Below, piece after piece: positions 32,529 through 46,324 of a stretch of DNA of 64,000 nucleotides. Numbering within the stretch: the stretch's first letter is position 1; each line of letters begins with the position of its first letter. The stretch is from Sporisorium sorghi (Eukaryota > Basidiomycota > Ustilaginomycetes > Ustilaginales > Ustilaginaceae): positions 1 to 64,000 of the forward strand of contig JALCCG010000024.1 of assembly GCA_023212695.1 (NCBI GenBank). The letters run 5' to 3'. A program made the translations under genes and the position numbers. The notes beneath the pieces are model-generated. The model saw only the letters and a list, made by a program, of their open reading frames with translations, had not been told where the DNA came from and searched no databases.

Positions 32529-32952
32529 ATGAGCGCAGGCGACAAGATCGGCGGTGCCTTCAAAGGGTAAGCATCTTTAACCGTCCAGCTAGCTGTGATG
32601 ATCTCCCTCCACTCACATTCTTTCTCCCCTCTCCCCTCTTTCGAACAACAGCGTCCTGGACACCATCCACGGAGCAGGCGAGACCATCCGCGGCAACATC
32701 AACGACGGCCTCGACTCGACCGGCGAAGGTCTCCGACACGCCAGCGACGACCACCACAAGGACCACCAGTCCTCCTCCTCTGCAGACACCTCGGACCCAT
32801 CCACCTTTGGCAAGAGCAACGACTACGACAAAAGTGGCAACCACCAGGGTGTCGCCCAGAAGGGCACCGACGAGTTCAAGCATGGCGTCGAGCAGATCTC
32901 CAACGCCTTTGGCTCGAACAAGAGCTCCTCCAACACCCACTCGTCAACTTGA
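32529..32952 (+). CDS. Small hydrophilic conserved fungal protein (2 exons)
   Basis: Exons 32529-32566 and 32652-32952, with an 85-base GT-AG intron, encode 112 residues. The core VLDTIHGAGETIRGNIND resembles short conserved fungal proteins of unknown function that share a 'HGAGE.IRG' motif. The rest is rich in His, Asp, Ser, Gly and Lys with almost no hydrophobic residues, like hydrophilin or LEA-type stress proteins. There is no signal peptide and no membrane segment. A TATA-like box upstream suits an inducible gene. Function is not known, and the stress link is inference. Confidence 0.75.
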
Positions 32953-33086
32953 AAGCTTTGTGTCTCTCACATCTCAATACAGTAATTGCTATACCACGAT
33001 CACCAAGCCACACGTGTTCCTTTTGCAGGTCCAGATGCGACTTCCTCAGTCCGTGTTGCGTATTACACCCTCAAATTCGCTTTATC

Positions 33087-36000
33087 TTACAGCTCGTCGA
33101 CGCCGAACCCAACCACCTTCTTGGCCGGAGCAGACACCACCTTCTGCGCCTCCAACGGCTCGTGCCTCCCGCTCCAATGGCCCTTGAGCGTCGATGATCG
33201 CATGCTGCCTCGCCTCGTTGCCGTGCCAGATGCCGCCGTCTTGCTCATCCCCCTGCTGACCACATGCTCTGGGCGAAGCAGCTGCTTGGACTCGTCCAGT
33301 GATGCGTCGCTCGCCTCGTCGTCCGAGGAGAGGTTGCTTGACAGCCCCACCTCGTCTGCGTCTGCGTCTGCGTCGGTGTCGGTGTCCTCCTCTCCTTGGT
33401 CATCTTCACTGTCGTGGTCCTCGTCGTATCGCGCCAGTCCGTTCCCGCGCCCCCTCCTCGCCAGTTGCGGCAGTGAAGACGCAGAGTCTCGGTCTGAATC
33501 CGAATGCGACGATACACCATCGCCTGCCAGCGCACTCAGACCATGCTGCTGTCTTTTGCTGCGGCTCTGGCTGCCAGAGCGTCGGTCTGTCGTGCTCTGC
33601 CTCCTCGCACCATTTTGAGATGCATTTGCCGCTGCTGCTGCCTGATCCATCGATCCGCCTCTCTGCCGAGGCGGATGGCCCGCATGCTTGTGTGCCCCAG
33701 ACCGCGCAGTTCGAAAGCGTTTGGCTTCGATCAGCCTTTGTCGGCTCGCGCGGATCTCTTGCACCACATCCTCGTCCAGGCTCACGTCGAACAGCTCCCA
33801 AATGTACCGCCTCACCGTGACGCGGTAGTAGAAATGATCCATCAGCTCCAGCGCCCGTGCCAGCACCGACAGATCCTTGAACACCGACTTGTGCTTGGCC
33901 TTGAGCTTGCTCAGCGATCGCGATGCATTCGTCGCCAGGATCGAGTTGCCCAGGTTGGCGATCGACGTGATGATCTTGTTCACCACCAGCGTCTCGGGCT
34001 CCGCCAGCTCGAGGTAGCTCAGATCCGACACCTTGTTCACCTCCCAACGCTCGATGGACACGAGCCGATTGACATCGTCCGGAATGCACAGCCCCATCGG
34101 TGCACCCAAGGGCGTGCACACCGACTGCCACCCGTAGTCCTGCAGCGCCTCGGCGCCCGAGTTGGTCGACGCCACGAGTCCAAGCACGAAAAAGCATGTG
34201 CCGCGGATCGACAAGACGGGCGAAGTCTCAGCGATCTCGACCACTTGGCTGATCATGTCTTCGGCTTCCAGGAACGGCAATCCGAGCTCGTTGGCTCCAA
34301 TGTTGCCCACGACCCACAGGACACTCTTGAGTTTGTTGATCAGTTCGCTGTCCGAAGCCTCGGCGCCGTGCTGGCGGATAAAATGGGCAAATTCGGCAAA
34401 ATGGCCCTTCTGCTGCAGGATGTGACAGCCTTCGGGCGTCTTGGCCAGCTCTCCGTAAAAGTGAGGCGGGACGACGCCGTCTTTCGAAGAACAGTCCACC
34501 CGTGCCGAGTGAGGAGAGGAAAAGGCCGATGCTGCTCCAGATGCGCCGTTTGCGACGCTCACAGAGGTGCCGCTTGCCGACGATTTGCGGTAGATGCTGA
34601 AAAAGTCGGCCAGCATCACTTCCACCTCAACGACATAGCGGTGGTTGCGGTCGTTGAACCATTCGTCCATCTCGCGGTCGATGTACTCGCACTGCCACAG
34701 GTAGCGGATTCCCACCGATGTCGAAAGGAACTTGAGCAGAAGCGGATGGCCCAGCTCGCCGAGGTGATCCAGTGTCGGCCGCATCGACACCACCTTTTCG
34801 AGAATGTGACTCGAGGTGCACGCCTCTTCGACAACCTTGGTGGCCAGCTGACGCACGTCGACCGAGGGATCGTACAGCTGCGTGAGCAGCAGACCGATGG
34901 TCCAATCGCTCTGCACGTCGGAGCCGTTCTTGGCATTGGACGGCAACGTCTGCTGGCGGATGAGTTCGGCCAAGTGCCGTGTCGCAAAGAGGCGCACATC
35001 GCGATAGCTCGAGGTGAGCGCCTTGGCGAGGATGATTCTCGAGTGTCCATCGATGCTGTAGTCAACATTTTCGATGACGGCCTTGACAATGTCGTCCCTG
35101 CTTCGCAGCGCGCTGAGGTGGTACATTGGCGTGAAAATCTTGAAGCGCTCGAGCAGACGAATGCCTTCGGCAGACTGAGTGAGGATGCCAATCATCTCGA
35201 AGTAGCCCGAGGTGAGCGTCTCGTCCATGCGCTTGCGCGAGAGCAAGGGATCCGAGGTCGAAAGACCTGAAAGTGGATCGAGCTGGTCGAGACACTCGCG
35301 GATCTCGCGAAGCAAGCGATCCTCGAGCAGAACGCGAACGCCTTCAGGTGTTGCTGCGAGCGTGCTGAGCAGCAGACAACCGAGTCGCACGAAGCGACGG
35401 TTGGCCTTGAGCTTGCGTATACTGGCAAAGCGCAGCGCAAATGGATGGAAGAAGGCCAATACACGTTTGAGCAGCTTGGTACCCTTTACGACGTCGTCGA
35501 GCCGCTTGGCATTGAGCAGAGGCCCCTCGAGCATCTCGGTAAGAACATCGAGATTCCATTTGGTGTGGTCCTTGGTGACGAGGATCTGCGTGTCGACCAT
35601 CATGTTGCGGAATTGGACATCGTCGATCTGCATGCCCATGCGCATCTTGGTCTTTTCGACCTGGCGCTGACCTCTGCGCATCGACTCCTCGATCGAGTTG
35701 GAGCGCTCTCTGGCAGTGCTCTGCATGGTGCCGCTGAGCGCTGCTGCACTGCTGACAGCTTCATGGTGGGCACGATGACGATTGGCGCTGTCGATCGAGG
35801 CGAGTGCGCTGGCAGCCGCTTGTCGTTCGTCGCTCTTATCGAGACGGAAGTTGGCGGCGAGCGAGAAGAGTCGCGGGAGCGAATGGATGTTGCCGCCCAT
35901 GGATGGAGGATGGACACGCTTCGAGACCTGAAGCAGCTCGCCCATGAGCATGGTGGCCTTCCTGGCCATGCTAGGCGCGTGCTCGATCACGTCGATCAGG

Positions 36001-38190
36001 GCGTCCACAAGACCGGACTCGAAAAACACGACGAGGAGGAGGGCGAGGTAGTGGTCGACAAGGTTGAGCCTGCTGCGTGGTTGGTCGCCAAGTTCACCCA
36101 AGGGCGCAATGCCTTTGACGGGAGCAGGTGCGTCCGCATCGAGCTTTGGGGACGAGGAGGACGCCTTGTGGCTGCTCTCACGCTTGCTCGCGGGATCTAC
36201 GCGTCCTGTGGCACCACGCACGTTGAAGAGATCGTAGAGCATGTCGAGGAGGACGCTCTTGACTTCGAGGGTGTTTACGCGTAGCGCTTGGACGAGCGAC
36301 TTGATGGCGCGCTTGTCGTCCATGCAGAGGTAGATGAGGCCAGCCCAGGAGCGAAGGAGGACAGTGACGACCGAGGCGGTGCATCGGAGCAGCGCATCGT
36401 AGGTGATGGGCTTCTGCACGGGCGTCTCTGTGAAGCCAGACAGGGCGATCTCGAGATCAACGCCTGGACGCAGATGATGACGTGTGCCGGGCATGTCGAC
36501 GAGATAGATAAAGACTTGGACGAGCGTGGGTGAGAACTCGGTGGCGCCTTCGGTCAAAGCCTGCAAAGTGGATCTGAGGCCGCCGCCCTTGATGAGCAGA
36601 CGGACATCAAAGACAGCCAGCTCGGCAAGCGTCTCGAGGCAGATGTTCTTGAGCTTGTCATCCGGGTGCTCTGCTACAGCTGCGAGAGCGCGAACGACGC
36701 CGGCCGACAGCAGATCTTCCAGATCGAGGGCGAGACGGTCGGGAGCGGTGGTAATGGAGCGTAGAGCTGCGAGCTCCATGATGGCACGGATGAGTTTGAT
36801 CGCCTGGATCTTTTCGAGTTCAAAGCGATTGTCGCGGATGAGGGTGCGTGAGAGGTAAATGTCGAGCCCCTTTGCGCGGCAGCGTGAAATCAGGGGCCAG
36901 AGGGGCTGGACGAGAGCGTGGCGGAGCAGGCGGTAGGTGGCTGCGCGGACCTCTTTGCCCGCTCGATCGCAGAGGTTGGGCATGGCGGCATCGACAAGGT
37001 CATCGAGGGGCAGTTCGTAGCGTACACGCGCATGACGTTTGAGAATGTCGACGAGACGGTTGATCTGATCGATCTGATGCTTGGCGTGGTCGCCGAGACC
37101 GGTGGCGTTGCTGGGCGTGCGGGCATGCGCAGAGGCGCCGGCGGCCATTGCGGCGGCTCGTGAGCGTGCAGCTGTCCTGCGAGTCATGCGTGGAAGCGCG
37201 AGGTTGGGATGGAGTGGCGAGTCTGGATCAGTGGCTGCGGTGGGAGCAGCATTGCTATTGGAATGCGCGGCGGCCGGGTCGGACAGGCGAGGGCGGGGAG
37301 AGGTTGAGCCCGGCGAGATGGAGCCTGCACGCTCGGAGAGAGTGGGCAGCTTTACAGGCGGAGGCATGGGCGATGATGGGCGCAAGGAGCGAAGAAGCAT
37401 GACCGCCAACGATCTCGAAGCACGAGCATCCTCAAATTCTCGGTCTTTAGCATGTGCTGGATTGGGGCCGGAGGGCAGTGCTGGCACCGCCGCGGCAGCA
37501 AGAGTAGCGGCAGTGTCGTCATGGGAGCTGGTTGAGCGATCAAAGAGAAGAGGAGGGGGCCGCGGAGATTGCAGAGGCTCGGGGATGGATCGTGCGCCGG
37601 CAAGAGTGGGTGGAGCATGTCCCTCGAGGCCAATACCTAGGCCGCCAAACGGCGCTGCTGATGCTGCTATGGAAGGGTGTGGATGAATGCCAGAACCCAG
37701 ATCGTTGACGTAGTTGGTAGATGGCGGTGATCCATTGTTAGGGTCGAGGTGGGTGGGCAAGATGTCGTAGCTGGTGGTGGTGCTTGCGTTGCTGTTGTTG
37801 TTGTTGCGAGCGGGTGGTCGACTGGGACCAGCTTGAGCACTGCTGCCAAAGAGAGGCCGACCCTCGAAGCCAAGCGCGGACTGTTCGAAGCGGGAGACGG
37901 TGGAAGCCGGGATTTGCCAAGCCGAGTCCGAGTCCGAGGTGGTGGATGCCCATGAGGGTGGCGAGGTGGTGGCGTGGATCTGCCTGCAACGTTCGAGCTC
38001 TTGTGTGAGCGAAGCGATCTTGTTGTTGGCCGAGTCGAGTTCGGATTCGATCTGCTTGCGAAGGTCCTGCTTGGTGGTGGAAGCCAACTTGAGGTCGAAG
38101 ACGCTGAGCAAGTTCTCTGCGCCATCCTTGATCTTGGTCTCGATATCGATCTGGTTCTGGAGGCGTTGCGTACGGGCTGAGCGATTCCAT
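33087..38190 (-). CDS. TORC2 subunit Rictor (TSC11/AVO3/Ste20-type); 5' end uncertain
   Basis: About 1690 residues are read from the frame ending at 33087. Rictor is the scaffold of TORC2. In order: an HR1/REM-like coil near the start (QIDIETKIKDGAENLLSVF), a disordered stretch, Rictor N-terminal armadillo repeats (INRLVDILKRHARVRYELPL), the middle domain, and the diagnostic block DGHSRIILAKALTSSYRDVR, FATRHLAELIR. The Rictor V domain (RGTCFFVLGLVASTNSGAE, LQDYGW) and a disordered C-terminus follow. The frame itself has no ATG before the HR1 coil. The nearest ATG, at 38190 in a good context, is in another frame, so the first exon or a frameshift is unresolved and 38190 is only a provisional boundary. 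Confidence 0.85.
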
Positions 38191-38919
38191 TGTTTCAAGA
38201 GAGGCACTAATCGCTGGCGACGGCGACGGCGAGTGGGTTGATGCCAAGAGAGAGAGAGAGAGAGCGAGATCACGAGATCGTCATGGTCGTGATCTTGATC
38301 GGATCGTAAAGCGGTGTTGCCGAAAGAAAAGCGCAGTCGACGTGCGTGATGCCCAATCGGATGAGCACGAGTCGGAAGAGGCCCGAGTGGCTCGTTGTCA
38401 CGATTGCCACAATTCACGCCAACAGCTGTCGGAGGTAGGCCCGATCGGCCAAATCAGCAGCAACAATCCTGGCTTCGGGTTAACCGAGCAAGAGCTGTCC
38501 GAGGTTGGTGATGATAGTGATGGTGGTGGTGATGCTGCAGCTGAAACATCACACAAACATCACATCGGCTTCAAAGTTAGACCCGAGAGAGAGAGAGAGA
38601 GAGAAAGTGCTCTTCGGCATCAGATTTCGGGTGGGGACGTGCGACCCCACCAAGAAAAAAATCGACCGAAAATTGAGGCCACAAAATCCTCTCAAAAAAG
38701 CTGCTGCTGCTGCTGCTGCTGCTGTCGAGTCGGGAACGGCTGAGTGTGCTGTGGACACGCGGACACACAGCCTTAAAAAGTAAAAAGCTTCAAGAGAGAC
38801 CCTTCTGTTGCCGACTGCAATCACAAACTCAGCCGCTGCCACACTTATCTCCTCGACAACAACCGTCATCATCGCTCTAACCTCCTTTTAGGGAGTCCGC
38901 CAACACACACCTCACAACG
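38191..38919. promoter_or_regulatory. Divergent promoter between Rictor and the ER disulfide isomerase
   Basis: 729 bases with (GA)n at about 38250-38264 and 38585-38604 and (CTG)8 at 38701-38724. A missing first exon of Rictor may lie here. Confidence 0.5.
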
Positions 38920-41043
38920 ATGAGGTTCGCGTCGATACCGATGCACAGCCTCGCGGCGGGAAGCTCGTTCCTCTGGCTCGTGATGGCAACCCTCCTGCTG
39001 CCTTGCTTGGTACAGGCCGCAGCAAAGTCGTCCGACAAGGCGACTCACGATGGCCTCCGCAAGCTCACCGCTGCCAACTTCACCCTCACCAACCACGGTG
39101 CATGGCTCATCGAGTTCTACTCGCCCACCTGCGTCCACTGCAAGCGCTTCGGCGCCACCTGGTCAGAGCTCTCCCAGAACAAGGATTATCTGCGCACGCA
39201 GTATCCTCAGGCTCCCTTCACACTCGCCCAGGTCGACTGCCTCGCTCAGTGGGATCTCTGCAAGGAGCAGGGCGTCACTTTTTTGCCCCGCCTCACCATC
39301 TACCAGGACGGCAAGCAGAACTCCGAGGAATACAAGGGTGACCGCAACTATCCCGAAATCTCTGCTTACATCGACAAATTCGCGAAACAGTACCGCGAGA
39401 GCAAAGGCGTTGCCGACGTGCCCGTCGCAGCATCCACCGACGCCGCTAAACCAGCTCCAGATGCCGCTGCTGCCACTACTTCTGCGGCTGCTGCTGCTGG
39501 ATCGACAGCGACATCAACGCCAACCGAATCGGCTAAAGACGCAAGCACCCAATCTTCCTCTTCGTCTGCGTCCTCGTCCTCCACCGCTTCAGCCGTCGAG
39601 GCCGTACAAGAAATCTTGCCATCAGGTCCTAATCCAAAAGGTCAGCTCATCAGCTATGGCTCTGCACCCGTCGAGAACAAGGAGCAGTTGGCAGCATGGC
39701 TCGACAAATCATCGGGTCAGGGTCCCACCTTCGTCAAGTTCTTTGCCCCCTGGTGCCCGCATTGCAAGGCCATGGCGGCGGCCTTCAAGCAGCTCGGCGA
39801 GTCCCTCAAAGGCCGAGTCAACGCGCTCGAAGTCGACTGCGATGCCAACCGCGTGCTCTGCGCCAACTACGACATCCGCGGTTACCCGGTCCTTCGCCTC
39901 TACGATCAGGGTAACGTCAAAGAGTACACGGGTGGCAGAAACCACGATGCCATGCTCAAGTGGGTGCTCAAAGCCGTATCGAGCTCCGGATTGAAGCCTG
40001 TCAGCTCGAGCACCGAACTCGTCAGCCTTGCCAAGGACAACGAGGTCATGTTCCTCTACCTCCACTCGCCAGGCACGCCCGTCGAGGAGGTGCACACCGT
40101 CGAATCCGCCAGCCAGGTGCTCTTTGGAGCTCGTGCTCCCATCTTTGTGTCTTCCGAGCCAACTCTGCTCGAACGATACGCCAGCTCCCTGGCGCAGGAT
40201 CGCTCCGTCTCGGTTCCTGCAACCTCCGGTCTGCTCGTGTTCAAGGATCACTCGATCGCACAGCCCGTCTCGGTGCTCTACCCGTCCACCCTGCGTGCAT
40301 CGGACTCGGCCTCGGGTCAGGCCGTCTACTCGGAGCAGGCCATCTCTCAGATCGCCACTTTCCTGTCTCGAGAACAGTACTCGCTCGTCACTGAGCTCAC
40401 CGCCGCCAACTTTGAGGAGATCGTACGCAACAAGGAGGATGCGCTGGTCGTGCTCGCCGCATTCTCAGACACTTACCATGGCGCCGAGCAGGCTGCGACA
40501 CCCGCCGAGGGCATCGCGCTCAAGGAGGTCGAAATCTCTGCACTGCGCTCGGTTGCCCTCGAATGGAGGCTGAAAAAGGCTGCTCAATCGGCAAGGCAGG
40601 TGGTCTTTGCATGGATCGATGCGGACCGATGGAAGTCGCCTCTCAAGAAGCTGTATGGCATCGATGCCACCAAGGTTCCTGCCGCCGTGTTGGTCGATGG
40701 CAACAAGCTGCAGTATCACGAGCTGCCACACCTTACCGGATCGGACGCATCGCCGGTGAACGCTCAACAGTGGATCTCTCAGGACGTTTTCACTGCCATC
40801 GATAACGCTGTTCTGGGCAAGACTGTGCCCAAGTCATCCACGAGTCTCTTCCAAAAGTCGGTTCGCGGCGCTGGCAACTACATGAATGCCTTTGTCGAAA
40901 CGTGCGTCGCTCACCCCATCGTTGCGTTCGGCTTCGTGTTTACCGTTCTCGGAGCGCTTTTCTTCTATCTCGGTCGCACGTCGACCAGCTCGTCATCGAC
41001 GCTGCCCTTGTACTCCAAGGTGTCGACGGTCAAGGCCGACTGA
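38920..41043 (+). CDS. Membrane-anchored ER protein disulfide isomerase (thioredoxin domains)
   Basis: An intronless 707-residue protein. A signal peptide covers about residues 1-35. Thioredoxin domain 1 carries the CVHC active site at 71-74 (FYSPTCVHCKRFG). After an Ala/Ser-rich linker, domain 2 carries CPHC near 279 (FFAPWCPHCKAM) and the cis-proline motif RGYPVLRLY. Two further thioredoxin-like folds without CXXC probably follow. A membrane helix lies near 666-688 (IVAFGFVFTVLGALFFYLG), with a short cytosolic tail. The layout matches Eps1/TMX-type isomerases rather than soluble PDI; there is no KDEL-type signal. It is head-to-head with Rictor. Confidence 0.9.
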   Translation: MRFASIPMHSLAAGSSFLWLVMATLLLPCLVQAAAKSSDKATHDGLRKLTAANFTLTNHGAWLIEFYSPTCVHCKRFGATWSELSQNKDYLRTQYPQAPFTLAQVDCLAQWDLCKEQGVTFLPRLTIYQDGKQNSEEYKGDRNYPEISAYIDKFAKQYRESKGVADVPVAASTDAAKPAPDAAAATTSAAAAAGSTATSTPTESAKDASTQSSSSSASSSSTASAVEAVQEILPSGPNPKGQLISYGSAPVENKEQLAAWLDKSSGQGPTFVKFFAPWCPHCKAMAAAFKQLGESLKGRVNALEVDCDANRVLCANYDIRGYPVLRLYDQGNVKEYTGGRNHDAMLKWVLKAVSSSGLKPVSSSTELVSLAKDNEVMFLYLHSPGTPVEEVHTVESASQVLFGARAPIFVSSEPTLLERYASSLAQDRSVSVPATSGLLVFKDHSIAQPVSVLYPSTLRASDSASGQAVYSEQAISQIATFLSREQYSLVTELTAANFEEIVRNKEDALVVLAAFSDTYHGAEQAATPAEGIALKEVEISALRSVALEWRLKKAAQSARQVVFAWIDADRWKSPLKKLYGIDATKVPAAVLVDGNKLQYHELPHLTGSDASPVNAQQWISQDVFTAIDNAVLGKTVPKSSTSLFQKSVRGAGNYMNAFVETCVAHPIVAFGFVFTVLGALFFYLGRTSTSSSSTLPLYSKVSTVKAD

Positions 41044-41397
41044 GAAACAGCGTTCGTCAACTGTCGTCTTGTTTTGTATCATATATCTATCGCACATCAG
41101 TCTTTTATTCTCTGTTGTCATGTTCGTTGTCCTCCTTTGCAATATAGCATCTCTGTCGCACGTTCTGATGCAAGCACCTCAACGTCTGCTAGGACCATCA
41201 CTGCTGATTGACGACATTGTGGGCGGAGAGGAAGGCTTTGTGAGGGCAGTGTGATTTTCTCGGATCGCGGAGGAAGCTGCACAGCACAAAAAAAAATCGA
41301 GCCTTGACTTCTCCACACGTCGATTTGGGCGAAGCAACGATTGCACCTTTCTTCTTCTCTTCTCATTCCATCTCTCAACCACGTCATAGACACCACA
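41044..41397. other. Intergenic before the GST-HIS6 fusion gene
   Basis: 354 bases of 3' flank and promoter. No gene is seen. Confidence 0.5.
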
Positions 41398-42981
41398 ATG
41401 AGCGGCACGGCTGCTTCCGCCACCTCCTCAACAGGCTCACCCAGGCTGGTGCTGCACCACCTCGAGCTGAGTCGATCCAACCGCATCCTCTTCCTGCTCG
41501 AGGAGCTCCAAGTGCCGTACGAGGTCAAACACTACAAGCGCGATCCCGTCACTCGACTCGCCGGCGACGACCTCAAGCAGATCCACCCGCTCGGACGCTC
41601 TCCTGTTCTCACAGACGGGGACCTGACCATCATCGAAACCAACGCCATCATTGAGCACCTGCTGCTGCACTACTACGACCCCTCCCGCGTCTCCCTCGGA
41701 CCGCAACTGGGCCAAAAGACGCAGGCGAGCGTCGACGTGTCGGCGTGGATCCAGTTCGCCGAGGCGTCGGTCATGCTGCACGCCATCCCGCTATTCTATG
41801 CGATCAAGGGCGGGGCGGCGTCCGAGGACGGCTCGGCGAGCGTGGAGAAGGTGTGCGCGCGGGGAATCAGGGCGGATCTGGCGTACGTCGAGGAGACACT
41901 CCAGAAGAACCGAGGACAGCTGGTGAAGGGCTACGAGTTTACGGCGGCCGACTGCGCGATGCTGTACAGTGTCGATATGGCGTGGCACATTGTGGCGTCA
42001 AGGTCGGAGCAGTGGCGCAGCAATCTGGGGCTGGAGCTGGGACCAGCGACGAAGGCGTGGATGGACAAGTGCTCGCAGCGACCCGCGTTCCGAGCAGCTC
42101 TTCGCAAGGAGGGTATCCCCGAGGACCAGAAAGACTGGCTGGCATCGTTCTTTGGCGGTGCATCCTCCTCTTCCTCTTCAACATCACAGCAAAAGACGAG
42201 GAAGAGCGTCTTCCGACCCTGCATCGATCTGCACGAGGGCGTGGTCAAGCAGATCGTCGGCGGCACGCTCACCGATACCGATTCAACCCTAAAAACCAAC
42301 TTTGTCGCGACGCACAGCCCGGCGCACTTTGGCTCGCTGTACCGCCAGCACAAGCTCACGGGCGGGCACGTGGTCAAGCTGGGCCCACGCAACGACGAGG
42401 CCGCCACGGCTGCGGTCTCTGCCTGGCCCCAGGGGCTGCACGTGGGCGGGGGGATCACCGGCGACAATGCAGCGGAGTGGCTGGCGCGGGGTGCGGAGAA
42501 GGTGATCGTCACGTCGTGGCTGTTCCCCGGGTGCAAGTTCAGCTTGGAGCGGCTGCAGGCGCTGAGTGCGCAGGTGGGCAAGCAGAACTTGGTGGTGGAC
42601 GTGAGCTGCCGCAAGCGCGGCGACCGGTGGATCGTCGCGATGAACCGGTGGCAGGACATGACGGACATGGAGGTCAACCAGCAGAGCCTCGATCTGCTGG
42701 CCGAACACTGCAGCGAGTTTTTGATCCACGCTGCCGACGTGGAAGGGTTGTGCCAGGGTATCGATCAGGAGCTGGTGAGCAGGCTGGGCGAGTGGGTCAC
42801 CATCCCCACGACGTATGCCGGTGGAGCACGACACTTGGGCGATCTGGAGCTGGTGGATCGTCTTTCAAGGGGTAAGGTGGATCTCACGTTCGGGAGCGCG
42901 CTCGACATCTTTGGAGGCAGCGGAGTCACGTTGGACGAGCTGGTGCGTTGGAACGATTCGGCTCACAATGACGCTGCTTAG
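41398..42981 (+). CDS. Fusion: glutathione S-transferase + HIS6 (ProFAR isomerase)
   Basis: A single intronless frame of 527 residues. Residues about 15-250 are a GST: a thioredoxin-like N-terminal domain (SRSNRILFLLEELQVPYEV; LGRSPVLTDGD; IETNAIIEHLL) and the helical C-terminal domain (GYEFTAADCAMLYSVDMA). A Ser-rich linker follows (about 255-267). Residues 268-527 are HIS6, the (beta/alpha)8 isomerase that converts ProFAR to PRFAR in histidine synthesis. Its first catalytic Asp is in PCIDLHEGVVKQ and the second in FLIHAADVEG, and it has the phosphate-binding GGGITGDNA and TYAGGARHLGDLE motifs. Both halves look complete. HIS6 is normally a stand-alone enzyme of about 260 residues. The ATG at 41398 is used because family sequence begins soon after it. 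Confidence 0.92.
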   Translation: MSGTAASATSSTGSPRLVLHHLELSRSNRILFLLEELQVPYEVKHYKRDPVTRLAGDDLKQIHPLGRSPVLTDGDLTIIETNAIIEHLLLHYYDPSRVSLGPQLGQKTQASVDVSAWIQFAEASVMLHAIPLFYAIKGGAASEDGSASVEKVCARGIRADLAYVEETLQKNRGQLVKGYEFTAADCAMLYSVDMAWHIVASRSEQWRSNLGLELGPATKAWMDKCSQRPAFRAALRKEGIPEDQKDWLASFFGGASSSSSSTSQQKTRKSVFRPCIDLHEGVVKQIVGGTLTDTDSTLKTNFVATHSPAHFGSLYRQHKLTGGHVVKLGPRNDEAATAAVSAWPQGLHVGGGITGDNAAEWLARGAEKVIVTSWLFPGCKFSLERLQALSAQVGKQNLVVDVSCRKRGDRWIVAMNRWQDMTDMEVNQQSLDLLAEHCSEFLIHAADVEGLCQGIDQELVSRLGEWVTIPTTYAGGARHLGDLELVDRLSRGKVDLTFGSALDIFGGSGVTLDELVRWNDSAHNDAA

Positions 42982-43404
42982 ATAGACAGAAGCTTTTACA
43001 TTGAATGACACAGGCTTCTACGCCGTCCTATGTCCAGCACCAGATCTTTGACTCTGTGCGTGTGTGATGTAAGTGGAAACGGTGAGCCAAGATGATACCA
43101 AGACAGCGAGTTCCGTCGCTGCCGTGGGCCAAAAATATGAACATGTTGGATCAGAATGCTCTGTGGCGGTGATCGGCAAAAATCACTTCCGAAGCCGTTC
43201 CAAGCATCTTGCACCGGAGCTGAAATCAAAAGCCCCAACCATGCCATGATCAAAGGGCTGGGATTGCGAAGCCGAGTGAGAGAGTGAGAGGGCGCACCAC
43301 AAACTAGAAGAAAGTGCACAGACAAGCGCAGCCCGCGATGAAAGCGCCGACGGCCACGAAAGGGGGGGGGCACTTTTTGAATTCGAATTCAAACTCCTTC
43401 CCCG

Positions 43405-43438
<34 letters not shown>

Positions 43439-44277
43439 AAGTCACACTGCATGCGAGTTTGAATTGCGAGAAGAACCCCTTTCTTTTGGGAAGAGAGGAG
43501 GGTGGTCTGAGCATTGAATTCGAAAGGGTCGCTTTTGTAAATATTTGCGTTGGAGTTTCGATTCCGCTTCAACATCCCCTCTTTGACAGATTTTGAATTG
43601 GAAATGCTCGATTCCAATTCAAATCGAACATTCAAGACCAGCTGAGCGGATCACTTGGATGCGATCTCAGCAGGCTGGATCACAAGCACTCTCCATCTCT
43701 CTCTCTCTCTCAATCGATTCGTGCTCTGCAATGATAGGAGTCATGATTGAGTATGTTGGCAGTGCAAAGCAGTTGTTGGTTCAAGTGAGTCGAAAGGGAT
43801 TTGAACAGGGAAAGCACAAAAAAGCACACACGCAAGCACAAGATGCACGCACGCAGCGCACACGCACAGCCCGAAAAGCGATCTCGGTTGAGCACCGCTT
43901 TCTTTGTGTGAGACAGAGAGAGAGAGAGAGAGTAAGCGCCTGCCGCACAGCCCACCTGGAACACGCACTTTCCAACTCAAAGTCTTCCTGCGATTTTCGA
44001 CTTGGCCTGAGCTCCCTCGTCGTCGACACACGCTCCGCTCGCTGGCACTCTCTCTCTCTGCCTTTCCTGCGCTTGTTCGCTGTCTCTCCTTTGGCCCGTC
44101 CCCTATCAGCGCGACTCCTGTCAGTGTTCTCCCGCTTTGCCGACATCCACCCTGTCCATCCTCTTACCCTTCTCTCCCCCCACCACCACTTGGTTCTTGA
44201 TCGTTCCTCTTTCCTTTTCATCAACCATCGTCTCTGCCACCACCACCACCACCATCTACCTTTAGTCAACTGTCATC
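42982..44277. promoter_or_regulatory. Actin upstream region with microsatellites
   Basis: 1.3 kb without a convincing gene. It contains (CT)n at about 43407-43435, a G run at 43363-43371, (AG)n near 43916-43932 and a pyrimidine/CAC-rich stretch just before the actin ATG. Confidence 0.5.

Positions 44278-46324
<2,047 letters not shown>

Noticed and set aside
37738..38247. Alternative frame over the start of Rictor
   Set aside because: The HR1 coil and downstream Rictor domains are in the other frame. This one only matters as evidence for the unresolved start.
43363..44277. Small open frames in the actin upstream region
   Set aside because: They consist mainly of translated microsatellites.
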